From contig CP099427.1 in the NCBI GenBank assembly GCA_024114885.1, positions 992,001 to 1,056,000 of the forward strand: a stretch of 64,000 bases of DNA. Reading direction: 5' to 3'. The DNA is from Septoria linicola. Its lineage: Eukaryota > Ascomycota > Dothideomycetes > Mycosphaerellales > Mycosphaerellaceae. Every line of letters begins with the position of its first letter. Position 1 is the stretch's first letter. A program made the position numbers and the translations under genes. The notes under the pieces were generated by a model that was not told the DNA's origin, made no database searches, and worked only from the letters and a program-made list of their open reading frames with translations. Positions 53,900 through 64,000 of the stretch are shown here, piece by piece.

Positions 53900-56800
53900 T
53901 TCTCTATCGGTAGTAGTACTTCTTCTAGTTTAACCTAATCTAGAACTAGCTTTAGGTTTTCTTATAGAAAGATATATTTCTTAAAGTCTATCCTCTTATA
54001 GATATACTCCCGTTTAGAGCTATCTAGCTCTTTAAGCTTATACGATATACCTCTCTATAATACTTTAGATACTCTAAAAGAGCCTTCTTACCTAAACGTA
54101 AGCTTATAGAAGAAGCTAGTTTTTAACTTAGAGTAGTATACTAATACGAGATCTCCTTCCTATAGTATAGTAAGATCTATATAGCGATATTTATCGAAGT
54201 ACGCCTTGTTCTGTTCTCGGAGGCGCTATTAACGTAGTCGTCCTTCTTCTATAGTCGTTTCTATAGCTTCTAGGGCTTAAGCTCGAATTGTAAGGAGCTC
54301 TACTCTAGTCTTAACCTTGCCTTAATCTATAATCTAGAAGGTACAGTATTCTAGCTCGATTAGTAGTACTACGTTACGCTTAATTATTACCTCTAATAGT
54401 ATTAGACCGGTAGTAGAGACTATTATCGTTCTCTCTACCTATAGAACCGCTAGAATATAGTTACGAATCGTATAAAGGCCGCTATTAGAGAGCTTTAAGT
54501 AAGCGTCTAATATTGTCTTATAGCCGACTTTAACGATAGCGTTAGACTAAGAGTAGTATAGCGAAATATTAATACGTTTAATACCGTACGATAGTAGTAG
54601 CTTCTCTACGTTACTAAGGTTAGTCTTATAGTTATCGAGGATAACTTCTATAGCGGCACTTTACTAGTAAAAGATCTCTTCCTATATAAACCTTACTATC
54701 TATACTAAGGAGATACTCTTTACTAGGTACTAGAACATACGTACTTCTAGCTAGCGCGATAGAGATTCGCGTATAACTATTAACGAATAGTTCTTTAAGA
54801 CATATAAGCCGTCGATATACTACCTCTAGCTAACTATAACTTAGAGTAGGATCTATAGTTCTCTAGGCACCTATCGTCTATACTAAAGACTATAAATAGT
54901 ATATTACTAAACAGCGAGCGAGATTTAAGCCTAGACTCTATTCTACTACTATCGTTTCTAGATAAGATTATACGTCTATTTAGCGCTATAGTAACCGTTC
55001 TTATAGTAGTATACCTTAATAATACGAGCTTGTACTTTAGGTTTATCGATAACTCGCTATAGAGGTCTAGCTACTCGCTCTTAGCGCTAGAGCTAGTTGT
55101 TCTTAATATAAAACAGCTAATACTTCTTCCTTAACTACTTATACTCGTTATTAGAAACTCTCTTAGGTCTTTATATCCGTATAAGTACGAAAGCGATATT
55201 TATTAACTCTTAAGAGTAGATCCTATTAATTATAGGTAGCTCGCTCTAAATCATCTATATAGAGAAAGCGTTAACGTAAAAGGTATCGAAGAATTACTCG
55301 TTAATTATTAGATCTACGTCTTCTTCCTGTTCTATAGCCTCTATATCTTTAGGCGTAGTAGGCTTCTTTAATAAAGAATCTAGAGCTATATACTTCTTAC
55401 TAGGAACATATATAACGTTAAAGTCGAAGAGGTAGATCTATACTAGCTAGCGCGTTATTACTATATTTAGTAAATTAGAGGTAGCCTTGTTAAGCTAGTA
55501 AACGAGGGTATTTATATTAATCTCTAGCTAAAAGTATACTCCGAATAACTATAGTTTTAGCTTCTTTAATACCTTTAGTATACTAAGGCATTCGCGCTTT
55601 CTAGTATTATACTTGACTTCTACTAGGTTAAATAGGCCGGACTTATACCGAACTAGATAGTAGAGAAGTAGCTCGTCTCGATTATATTAAGAAAGCGTAT
55701 ATTCCTAATCTTTACTACTCGAATCTATACCTACGATAATAAGTCCTACTCCTTCTCTAAAGTTAAGAGTAACTAGGGCTAGGGCTAAAACTAGTATCTT
55801 TAAGACGACGTCTTTAGCTAGTTAGTATTCGGTAGTCTATTAAAACTTAATATCCTTCTATAAGAGCTTAAATAGTAGAGTAAGGATAATCGTAAAACCT
55901 TTAACCTAGACGCGATAGTACGTAACTACGCCGAGGAAGATTCGAACCTTCTTCTAATTCTCTAGAGTCGGCTATTTCTTAATCTTCGCTACTCTCGCGA
56001 AGTCTAGATAGCGACTATCGATACTAGTAAGGTAACTAACGATTACTAACTGTTCGTAATAAAGCTATAACTTATTAAAAGCTATAGTTATATTAGCTCG
56101 TTCTATATTATAGAGAACGTCGTCTATAGCTATAATATATTTAATAACGTAACGATAGAGGCTAGGTTTAACCTCTTTACTATCGTACTTCGTCTTAGGC
56201 CTTTTAATACTAATATTATTAAGGAACGGCCGTGCCTTATACGAGATATACTCTATAAGTACTTGATTAATAATACGAACGAACTAGGTAATAGAATTCG
56301 TAGCTCCTTATAGTAACGTAGTCTACTATAATAGGCCTAGCGGTAAGTTAAAACCTATAAGGTCTCTATATAATTCATCGAGTAGGATTTAGTTATATCT
56401 AGAAAAGATATTAACTAACGAGGCTAGCGCGTAACCGGCAAAGTCCTTAGAGAAGCCCTTAGCGTCGAGTAGTAAGTTCGAATCTCTTACGGTAACTTGA
56501 TTAAACTTCTAAGCTACGTTAATTAATCGATACTTCTTTAGCTTACCTACCTCTATCTTCTTACTAATAAGGAAGTACGGGTTTCGATAGGCACTATAGT
56601 ATAGCTTAAGAGTTCTAGCTTAGATTCGTTATCTTAGTATATCTTCTATAACGTGTCGTAGAGATAGGTTTAGCTTAAAGCCTAGATACTACTATAGCTC
56701 GTAAGGAACTATCTAAATCTTCTATAGCGGAGTAATATTAGAGTTAATTCGGCCTAAATACGTAAAGTCCTACGTAAAGGCAGCTTCTCGATTCCTTAGT

Positions 56801-58450
56801 ATATAGTATAACAAATCTAGCTCCTTTAGTAGTAGCTCTATACTAGGTTTAAACTTTATAAGCTGTTCGGGCGTAAGGTATAATCTAGGCTCGATCGTCG
56901 AGAACCTCTTAGTTAAGTACTTACTATTGTAAGGTCTAGTACTAGGTAGTATAGCTACTTCTTTCTTAATATAAGTCCGTCGCTAGTCCTTTAATCTACT
57001 AGGGTTTAAGCCGTTAGTTATAGTAATATCTACGTTTACTAGTTTAATCTTGTTAGTAACTCGCTTATAAAGAGTATAGGCGCTAATATAATTATCTAGC
57101 TTCCGCTACCTCGTAGCTTCTTTATTACGAGCTCTCTCCGCTACTATATTAATAGCGGCCGAGATAACGTACGTCTCTTCGCTAAGCTCGTCGTCTACTT
57201 TATCGGAAATAACCTTATCGTAGAGTCTAGGTTCTTAGATAGCTAGCTCTACCTCTCTAATCTTCCTACGAGTAATTATTAAGTATTCGCCTCTATAATT
57301 CGAACCCTAGCTCGATTAAGACACTAGTATAGTATCTTTAAAACTATACCTAATACCCTAGTATAAGTCTCGCTCGCTAGTATAAGCTAGCTTAGCTTCG
57401 CTAGTAGCTAGTAAAAGCTTCTTAAGTCGGCTATTTTAGCTAAATTTAGCGATATTACCTTCGACGGCTACTACTACGAGATAGTTATACTATATTTAAG
57501 TCTAGCTATAATTAACCCGTCTTAATAGTTCGAGCTACTATCGTAGAGAGGTGCTTTATCTAATTAAGTCTACTATAAAATAGTCCTCGAAGTAGATTAC
57601 CTTTATATACGATAACTACTATATAAGGTAGTTAAAGACTTAATTCTCTAGGAGTTTAGGGCTATTAGTAACTATAAACGAATACTAGTACTAATCGCTT
57701 ATCTATCTATACTACTAGTATAGTTTGAAGTATAGTATAGGAGGTATAACGTAATTATCGTTTAAAAAGGTAACTATAGAACGTTCTACTAGCTAACCCT
57801 CCTAAGTAGAGTTTTTATCTCCGACTACTAAACCTTATACGGAAAGGGTAGTAGAAGCTTGAAAAGCTTATAATCCCTCTCTCTACTCCTTACTATTATA
57901 AGATCTAGAGTCCTCGATAGTATACTCTATATTCTTTAGCTAATAATTACTAAAAGTTAGAGTTTAGATACTAACTTCTATAGAATCTAGACGCGATAAA
58001 AGTGTTAGAGCCTCTACTAAACTCGTACTATCGACTAGAGCTAGTTCCTTAGTACTCTAGCTTTTCCTAGGACTTGTTCTATAGTACGTATATTACTATA
58101 GCTATTAAAACCGGTAAATATAATAATATAGCCGTCTAGAGTACTAATTAAGCCCTCCTAAGAGCTATTATTATAGTTCTTAGAAGCTAGGCGTACTCGC
58201 CGCGCCTACGGTCGGCTAAGTAAAATCGAGCCGTTCGCTAGTAAGACTAGAAATAGTATAGTAACTCTTACGCTAAAGGTATCGATTAATACCTCTAGGT
58301 AGTATCTAATAAAAGTAACCTTGCCTCCGACTCCTCTTATAGTAATATTACCGAGAGGAGTTATACTAACTTAAAGCTTTCGAACGTATTCGATCGGTAT
58401 AATTATTAACTTAGCTCCTTTATCGATTAAAGACTTATAAGCTATTATTC
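53900..58450 (-). mobile_element. Gypsy pol region: protease, RT, RNase H, integrase (degraded)
   Basis: On the minus strand: a retropepsin-like SLIDKGAKLIIIP (DSGA changed to DKGA) at about 58,400-58,430; an RT active-site region IAIDDVLYN at about 56,110-56,135; the connection motif RIFLGVVTYYRVWVKGF at about 55,900-55,960; an RNase H end FDFNVIYVPSKKYIALDSL at about 55,370-55,430; and an integrase C-terminal KAYFDKYRYIDL...DLVLVYYSKLK at about 54,110-54,215. The order PR-RT-RH-INT identifies Ty3/Gypsy rather than Copia. Confidence 0.75.
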
Positions 58451-61400
58451 GAGGGCTATACTTTATAGGCACGTAGATACTTAGAATAATCTAATAGATA
58501 TTATTAAATAATAGAAGGATATTATTAGTCTACTTATAAAGCTTAGAAGCGGGCCTAGGCTTAACTATATTAATCGCTATAGTAGTAACCTAGAAGGCCT
58601 TAATATCGGTCGCTAAAACAGCTTTTATTAGCTTCTTCTCTACCTACTCGCTAAAGGCTTTAGATAGTAAGGAATATACGCTAATCTTAGCTCCGCTACC
58701 TCTATTTATACGCTTCTTTATATAGAGCTTATTAAGCTTCTTACGTAGATCCGTATCGTTTAGAATACGACCTTATAAAGAATACGACGCTCGCTCGCTA
58801 TAGAGAATAATCTCTACTAAGCTTAACTAGACCTTAGATTCGAGTATTTTGTCTATCTAGAAGATATTAGCGTTATTATTAGCGTATATAGCTCGAAGGT
58901 AATTGTCTATACGCTTAGTCTTTAGAGGCTCCTTAGCCTTCTTTCGCTTTTAAGTATATATAGGAGCGACTAGAACTAGTAGACCGTTTAGGTAGTCGTA
59001 TATCTACTTATCCTCGATCTTATTATTATTATATCTCTAAGTTTAAGAATCCTCTAACTCTCTTATATCTGTAAGGTAAGGAGCTAGCTAGTTTTTATCT
59101 TTAACCTCTTTAATACGAAGGTAACGATAAGCGCGGGTTCTTATAGCTATAGCCTAGGTCGTAATCCGCTTCTATACTCCTATTAGCTATCTTCTAACTA
59201 GACGAGAAGGGTTTAGGTTCCGCTTTATCTTTACGCTATCTCTAGCTACGTAGGCGCTAATTAGATCGTCCTAATCTTCCTATATAATAGAAGCGACTTA
59301 GCTAATATTAATAGGACCGTTAATACTAGCTACCTTGTTCGCTATCCTCTACTAGCTCGCTCTTAGCGTTAATAAACGATCTATATTTTCAAGATCGATC
59401 TTCCTATAGCGCTACTCTAATACTCCTATTAATATAAATAGCTTTAGTAGTTCCTTGTCCTAGTAGTACTATATCTTTTCTATACCTAGGCGAGGCGTCC
59501 TATAGTATATAATACCGGTCTTTAGATCTCTATATATTAAGCCCTTAGTCTCGAACTACTATAGGTACTCGTAGTTTACGGCTATATAGCCTTCGAGCCT
59601 ATATATCTAATAACCTAAAATCTTTAGAGCGATCGCTATATAGGCCTTAATTATTAACTCGTTATCTATTATAGCTAAGTTAATCGAAATCTCCTAGCTA
59701 TAAGTAGGCCTTAGGATATATAGATAGTCGTAATTATAAGACTTCGCCCGCTATCCTATCGACGAGCGTAGTAGCTATAGGCTTCTTTCTTCGAGTCGAC
59801 GAATCGTAGCGATTATAAGGTCTTATATACTAGCGGTAATATTATCGACGGTTACTAGCTTACAGCCTTTATAGACTACCGTTTCTCTAGCCTTGAACTT
59901 AGAGTTTAGTCTTAGAGCGGACTTCTTTACTACTTCGTATAACTACTAGACGTCTCTACCGCCTTCGTTATATACTTCTAATTTAAAGTCCTTATTACTA
60001 TTAATCTAACGCTAGGCTGTCTTTAAGAGCTTACTATAATCTAAGTCCTTATTATTAAGATCTAACCTAAGATAGGCCTAGAGCCTCTTACTAAAACGAA
60101 ATAGAAGGCCTCGTATAAATAGAAGAGTATAAGAACGCTCGTCTATATACGAAGTAGGTATAGTATTAGAGTAGAGTATAAACTGCCTTAAGTACTCTAA
60201 GAGATTATTATCCTCGCTACGGTTAACCTTATAAAGGTTTTCTATATAGTAGTAGTTTCCGAGTATATATATATTATCGTACTTTTAGTATTCCTTAATA
60301 ATCGACTCTTTAAACTTAGCGTAGTCTCGGTCGTAGAAACTATTAAGGCGCTAGTATCGTCTATATTAGACAACTATAACCTAAGTAAGTAACTTCTCGT
60401 AAAGCTATTTATTATTATTAATAAGTAGAATAGAGTAGTTACTATATAATACTTTAAAACGCTTAATATACTCGGTTACGTTCTCTCTATTAAAGAAGAG
60501 ATTCTAGTCCGAGCTAGGTAGTAGCGGAACCTAAGCGATAATTACCTTCTAGCTTTAGGTTACTTAGATAGTCTCTATAAGTAGCTAGAATTACGCTATA
60601 GATAGTCTACCTCCTAAGTTCGGTCTTTAAAAGATATCGGCTTTAAGGTTAAGGTTAGTACCTCCTTAGTCCTCTACTTCTATAGACATATCGTTATCTA
60701 GTAAAGAGAATAAAGTAAAAGTAGGTAGTAGCTTTACTAGTAATCTTCGAATTTGCTTATTAAGCTAGTTAGATAAGCTACTCTCTAGTGTTTTAGGCTA
60801 GCTAGTAGATGCTAATTCACTTATAGAGCTCGTTCGAAGGTGTTCTAAGAGTATGTTATACTCTTCTTAATTAGGTTTTTAAATAAAATATAGTTATTAT
60901 TTAAAACGATAACTAAAAAAATAAGAGTCTAAATTTTATTAGCTGTCTAAAGGTAAACGTTATACTTTTCTTATAATACTAGAGCTACATTGATTATACC
61001 TAATAAGTAAAGGTATGTCGTGTCGTATAGTTCGACCGTTTATAGCTAGGCGCGTCTATCTTACTTATTCGGGTAATTCGCTATATAACTATAGTAGTAT
61101 AATATTACGTTAGCCTATACTATATACCGGGTCCGAGGCCTTAGACGTAATTAGTGTCCTTAGCTAAACGATTAGCGTCTTACGCTATACTAGGGCTTAT
61201 TCCGAGCGATCTATATACTAGAGGATACGAGATTACCTAGACGGGTCTAGCCTATCCTATAGCTTCTACGCTATCCGAACGAGAGCGTTTTTACGCTAAA
61301 CTAGGGTCTAATCGAAGACTATTATAGATATAGAGACCCTAAGTAAATCTCCGATATAGTAAGTCGCCTTACTATCTATATAATAATTACTAAATAGATT

Positions 61401-61628
61401 CGTACTAAGAGGTACTAGAGGTTTATAACTTTTCTAGATTAGAGCGATATCTATATTCTAGGAGCTTCTATATTATTATAGCTCTTTAAGTCGCCTCTTA
61501 CGTAGGCTTCTTTTAAGCCTCTTATTAATATTTATAGTACGTTAGTTCTCGCTTTAAAGCTACTATCTACCCTCCGCGCTTCTAGTCCTAGTATAAGAGA
61601 GAAGAGATAGCCCTACCTTCAGCTCTAT

Positions 61629-61907
61629 TAATAGATAATAACTACTCTAATACTAACTTTCTAGGTAGGTATAAGAGCGGTCGCTATAGAACAAGACCTA
61701 TTTAGAGAGTAATAGTCTTATAATACGTTAATTAAACGGTAGTAACGAGCTTAAAATAGTAGTCCTAAGACTAAGAGCCTATACTAGAACTATAGGACAT
61801 TAAATTAATTAAGTAGAGTAAATATTACTATCTTAGAAACGAGCTACTACCTTACTTTTATACTAAAACTACTAAGTACGGTATATAGGTAGGCCTTTAC
61901 CTTACTA
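61629..61907 (-). repeat. Gypsy 5' LTR
   Basis: 279 bp, identical in length to 48651-48929 and adjoining the gag-side internal sequence shared with the left copy. Confidence 0.8.
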
Positions 61908-62649
61908 ATAGATAGCTAGGAGATTAGATATCTTAAATTTAGTAGTAAGGAACGCTTTAGCTACCTCTTAGAGGTATTCTAAGGCCGCTAATTAATAGCG
62001 TAGCCTACTACTAAAAGTAAGAACGATCTTGTAGACAAGCTACTAGAATAGGAGGCGTTAGATATATAGTTCTATTATACTCTATAATTTCTTAATCTAA
62101 TAAAGTGTAATAGTATCTAACTTAAGGATACGACGTTTCTACCTACTATTACGAGGTATACGCTTCCGACGAGTATTCGTTTTTACTATAATAACCTTCT
62201 TTCGAGGCTTAATAGGCTTCTAAGTAGTACTCTCTAGAATAGCTACTTTTAGTAGACTATACGATCGTAAACGCTAAGGAGGGCTTAAAGGGATCGATAC
62301 TTAATTATCGCTCCTATATAGAGCGTCGTAATCGAAGAATAGTATAAGAAATAAAGGAAAAAGTAGAGATAGAAGGAAGGAAGTAAAGAAAGAAGAAGTA
62401 GGTAGTTAGAAAGATACTAAAACTTACTAAGACGCTATAAGCTATAGAACCTCGGGTCTAAAGAGACACTAAGAAACTTACTAGATCCTACGTCTATACC
62501 TAAATAGGAAAGTATTATACTAGGAAAACTACTACCGACTACGATTACTAACTATAAATCTTATCTTAATCAATTCTAGAAGCGTAGAACTAGAAGATAG
62601 TTATAGTCGATATTAGTTTACTAGATCTATATAATTAGATATTAGTATA
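61908..62649. repeat. Unassigned RIP-degraded sequence between Gypsy and Copia
   Basis: About 740 bp, AT-rich, without ORF or recognised family. It may be part of the element into which the Gypsy or the right-hand Copia inserted. Confidence 0.45.
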
Positions 62650-62926
62650 TATTAAGAATATATCCTAGATAGTTAGTCTAGATATAGACATTTAAGTATA
62701 GTTCTAGATACCTAAGGTATCTACCTAAGGCTTAGTAAGAGGTATACCTTACTTCTCTTTCTTCTCTTCTTAGATAAAAAACTTAATTAACTTTGTATTT
62801 AGTTCCTAGCATATTACTACTATACTATGTATATAAGTTAGTTTAAGATTAATCCCCTATTCTTCTTTACTACGCTATACCCTCCTTAACATTATATAGT
62901 ATATAATACGCCCTCTACTTTTAATA
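62650..62926 (+). repeat. Copia 5' LTR (inverted copy)
   Basis: 277 bp, reverse complement of 4532-4808 with scattered transitions. Confidence 0.85.
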
Positions 62927-64000
62927 GGTTATAAGCCTAGGTTTATATACTAAATAGGAGTAACCTATATTAGTATAGGTTACTTGTATCCCTTATAGTT
63001 TATAGAAAACATTTAAGGCTTAGAAGTTTCCCTAACTATATTACTAACGAAGCTAGTTTGTACCTAGTAGTATATAAGTTAGTAAAGATCTCTATAAGAT
63101 AGTAGTATATTTCTGCTTTATTAATACCTATCTAGTTCTCTACTATTACACCTAGTATTACTAGAGTTAGAAGAGGCTACTTAGCCTTCCTACTACCTAG
63201 TAATAGAAACTCTACTAAGAGAGAAAGATCTAAGTCTTAGTAATTTCCTAAATACGAGGAATCTCTATCCCTTAGAGCTAGTCTCCTTACTATAAGAAAT
63301 TACTCTTCTCTAGAATCCTTAGCTAGTCTAAAGTATTCTACTAATTATTTATTCTATTTACCTATTTCTATAATAGACTAAGAGAATAAGAAGAGCTAAA
63401 GGATTCTAATCCTAAATAGAACTAACTAGAAGAGATAGTTCAAGCTATAGATAGATAGGCTAGAAGGAAAGGACTAGTTCTAGGTAATTAGCTAACTAAT
63501 TATTAGAGAGAACCTATATATAGTTTAGTAGGATACTAGTCTTTAGATATATATTACTTAGAATCAATACTTCTTAAAAGATAATATAGTATATAGGTTT
63601 AGTATTAGATATAGTATTAGTAAAGATAATAAGATAGAGCTAGAGATATAGTATATTACTATACTAGTAGCTAAGATATAGGTAATTCTCTAGAATAAGT
63701 ATAATAGAGTCCTAAAGTCCTATACTATAGGTCTAATTAAGTAGTTTGTTATATTTAGGATATTACCTAATAAGATAATTAGGGAAGTATAGAGATACCT
63801 TAGAGGCCTAGGTAAGAGGATTACTAAGATTAATCCTTAGGAAGCTTACTACTAGAGCTAAGAGAAAAGGCTAAAATATCTCCTATAGTCCCTACCTATA
63901 TTATACTAAGTAGCTAAGGATACTATTATAACCTAACTATCCTTAGATATAGATACTATTCTCCTTCTACTTAAGTCCTAAGAGGTAAGAGATAATCTAG
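62650..64000 (+). mobile_element. Ty1/Copia element, plus orientation, RIP-degraded, partial
   Basis: Starts with a 277-bp LTR (62650-62926), then the primer-binding site at 62927-62941 and gag-side sequence that mirrors 4,530 down to about 3,440 of the left copy. It continues past the right window edge. Confidence 0.8.

Larger units (their letters stand above)
48651..61907 (-). mobile_element. Ty3/Gypsy LTR retrotransposon, 13.26 kb, RIP-degraded, complete between LTRs
   Basis: Two LTRs of 279 bp (48651-48929 and 61629-61907) enclose about 12.7 kb. On the minus strand the order is gag region, protease, RT, RNase H, integrase, then a large additional reading frame before the 3' LTR. Frames are interrupted mainly by TAA/TAG at former CAA/CAG. 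ATAG on both outer sides (48647-48650 and 61908-61911) may be a short target duplication. A length of 13 kb is well above the 5-8 kb usual for fungal Gypsy elements. Confidence 0.8.

Noticed and set aside
44000..64000. Centromeric DNA
   Set aside because: AT-richness is explained by RIP of identifiable retrotransposons; nothing in the sequence marks a centromere specifically.

Overview
This is a filamentous fungal window, most likely from a Dothideomycete (Capnodiales/Mycosphaerellales type). The evidence is many 49-77 bp introns with GT...CTGAC/CTAAC...AG signals, several 2EXR/F-box-like genes, and a sharp split between AT-rich blocks mutated by repeat-induced point mutation (RIP) and a balanced-composition gene island. 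The order is an inference; no rRNA or other phylogenetic marker is present.

Layout: 1-~7,110 and ~43,895-64,000 are RIP-degraded retrotransposon blocks. They contain three copies of a Ty1/Copia element (277-bp LTRs) and two of a very large Ty3/Gypsy element (279-bp LTRs; the complete copy is 13.26 kb at 48,651-61,907). In the left block the Copia element sits inside a Gypsy copy. The right block also holds a perfect 159-bp tandem array. CpA/TpG is almost absent from these blocks.

The island at ~7,110-43,895 carries about 18 genes. From left to right: MFS alpha-glucoside-type transporter (+); 2EXR/F-box-like membrane protein (-); second 2EXR gene with frame problems (-); STK19-like winged-helix protein (-); DGAT2-type acyltransferase (+); proline iminopeptidase-like hydrolase with a frameshift (+); F-box-like gene with an in-frame stop (-); FMP52-like SDR (+); cytochrome P450 (+); RING-finger protein (-); Thr-rich secreted protein (+); COX23 (+, four small exons); unknown secreted or anchored protein (-); PRP39 (-); secreted heme-thiolate peroxidase/peroxygenase (-); small secreted peptide (-); alpha-amylase (-); and an extended SDR epimerase-like protein (-).

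The genes do not form one pathway. COX23, FMP52, PRP39, STK19 and DGAT2 are housekeeping-type. The transporter, amylase, peroxygenase, P450 and small secreted proteins look like a saprotroph or plant-associated accessory set. Three genes (2EXR, iminopeptidase, F-box-like) show lesions in their reading frames. Gene models below were spliced by eye from intron signals and reading-frame continuity.
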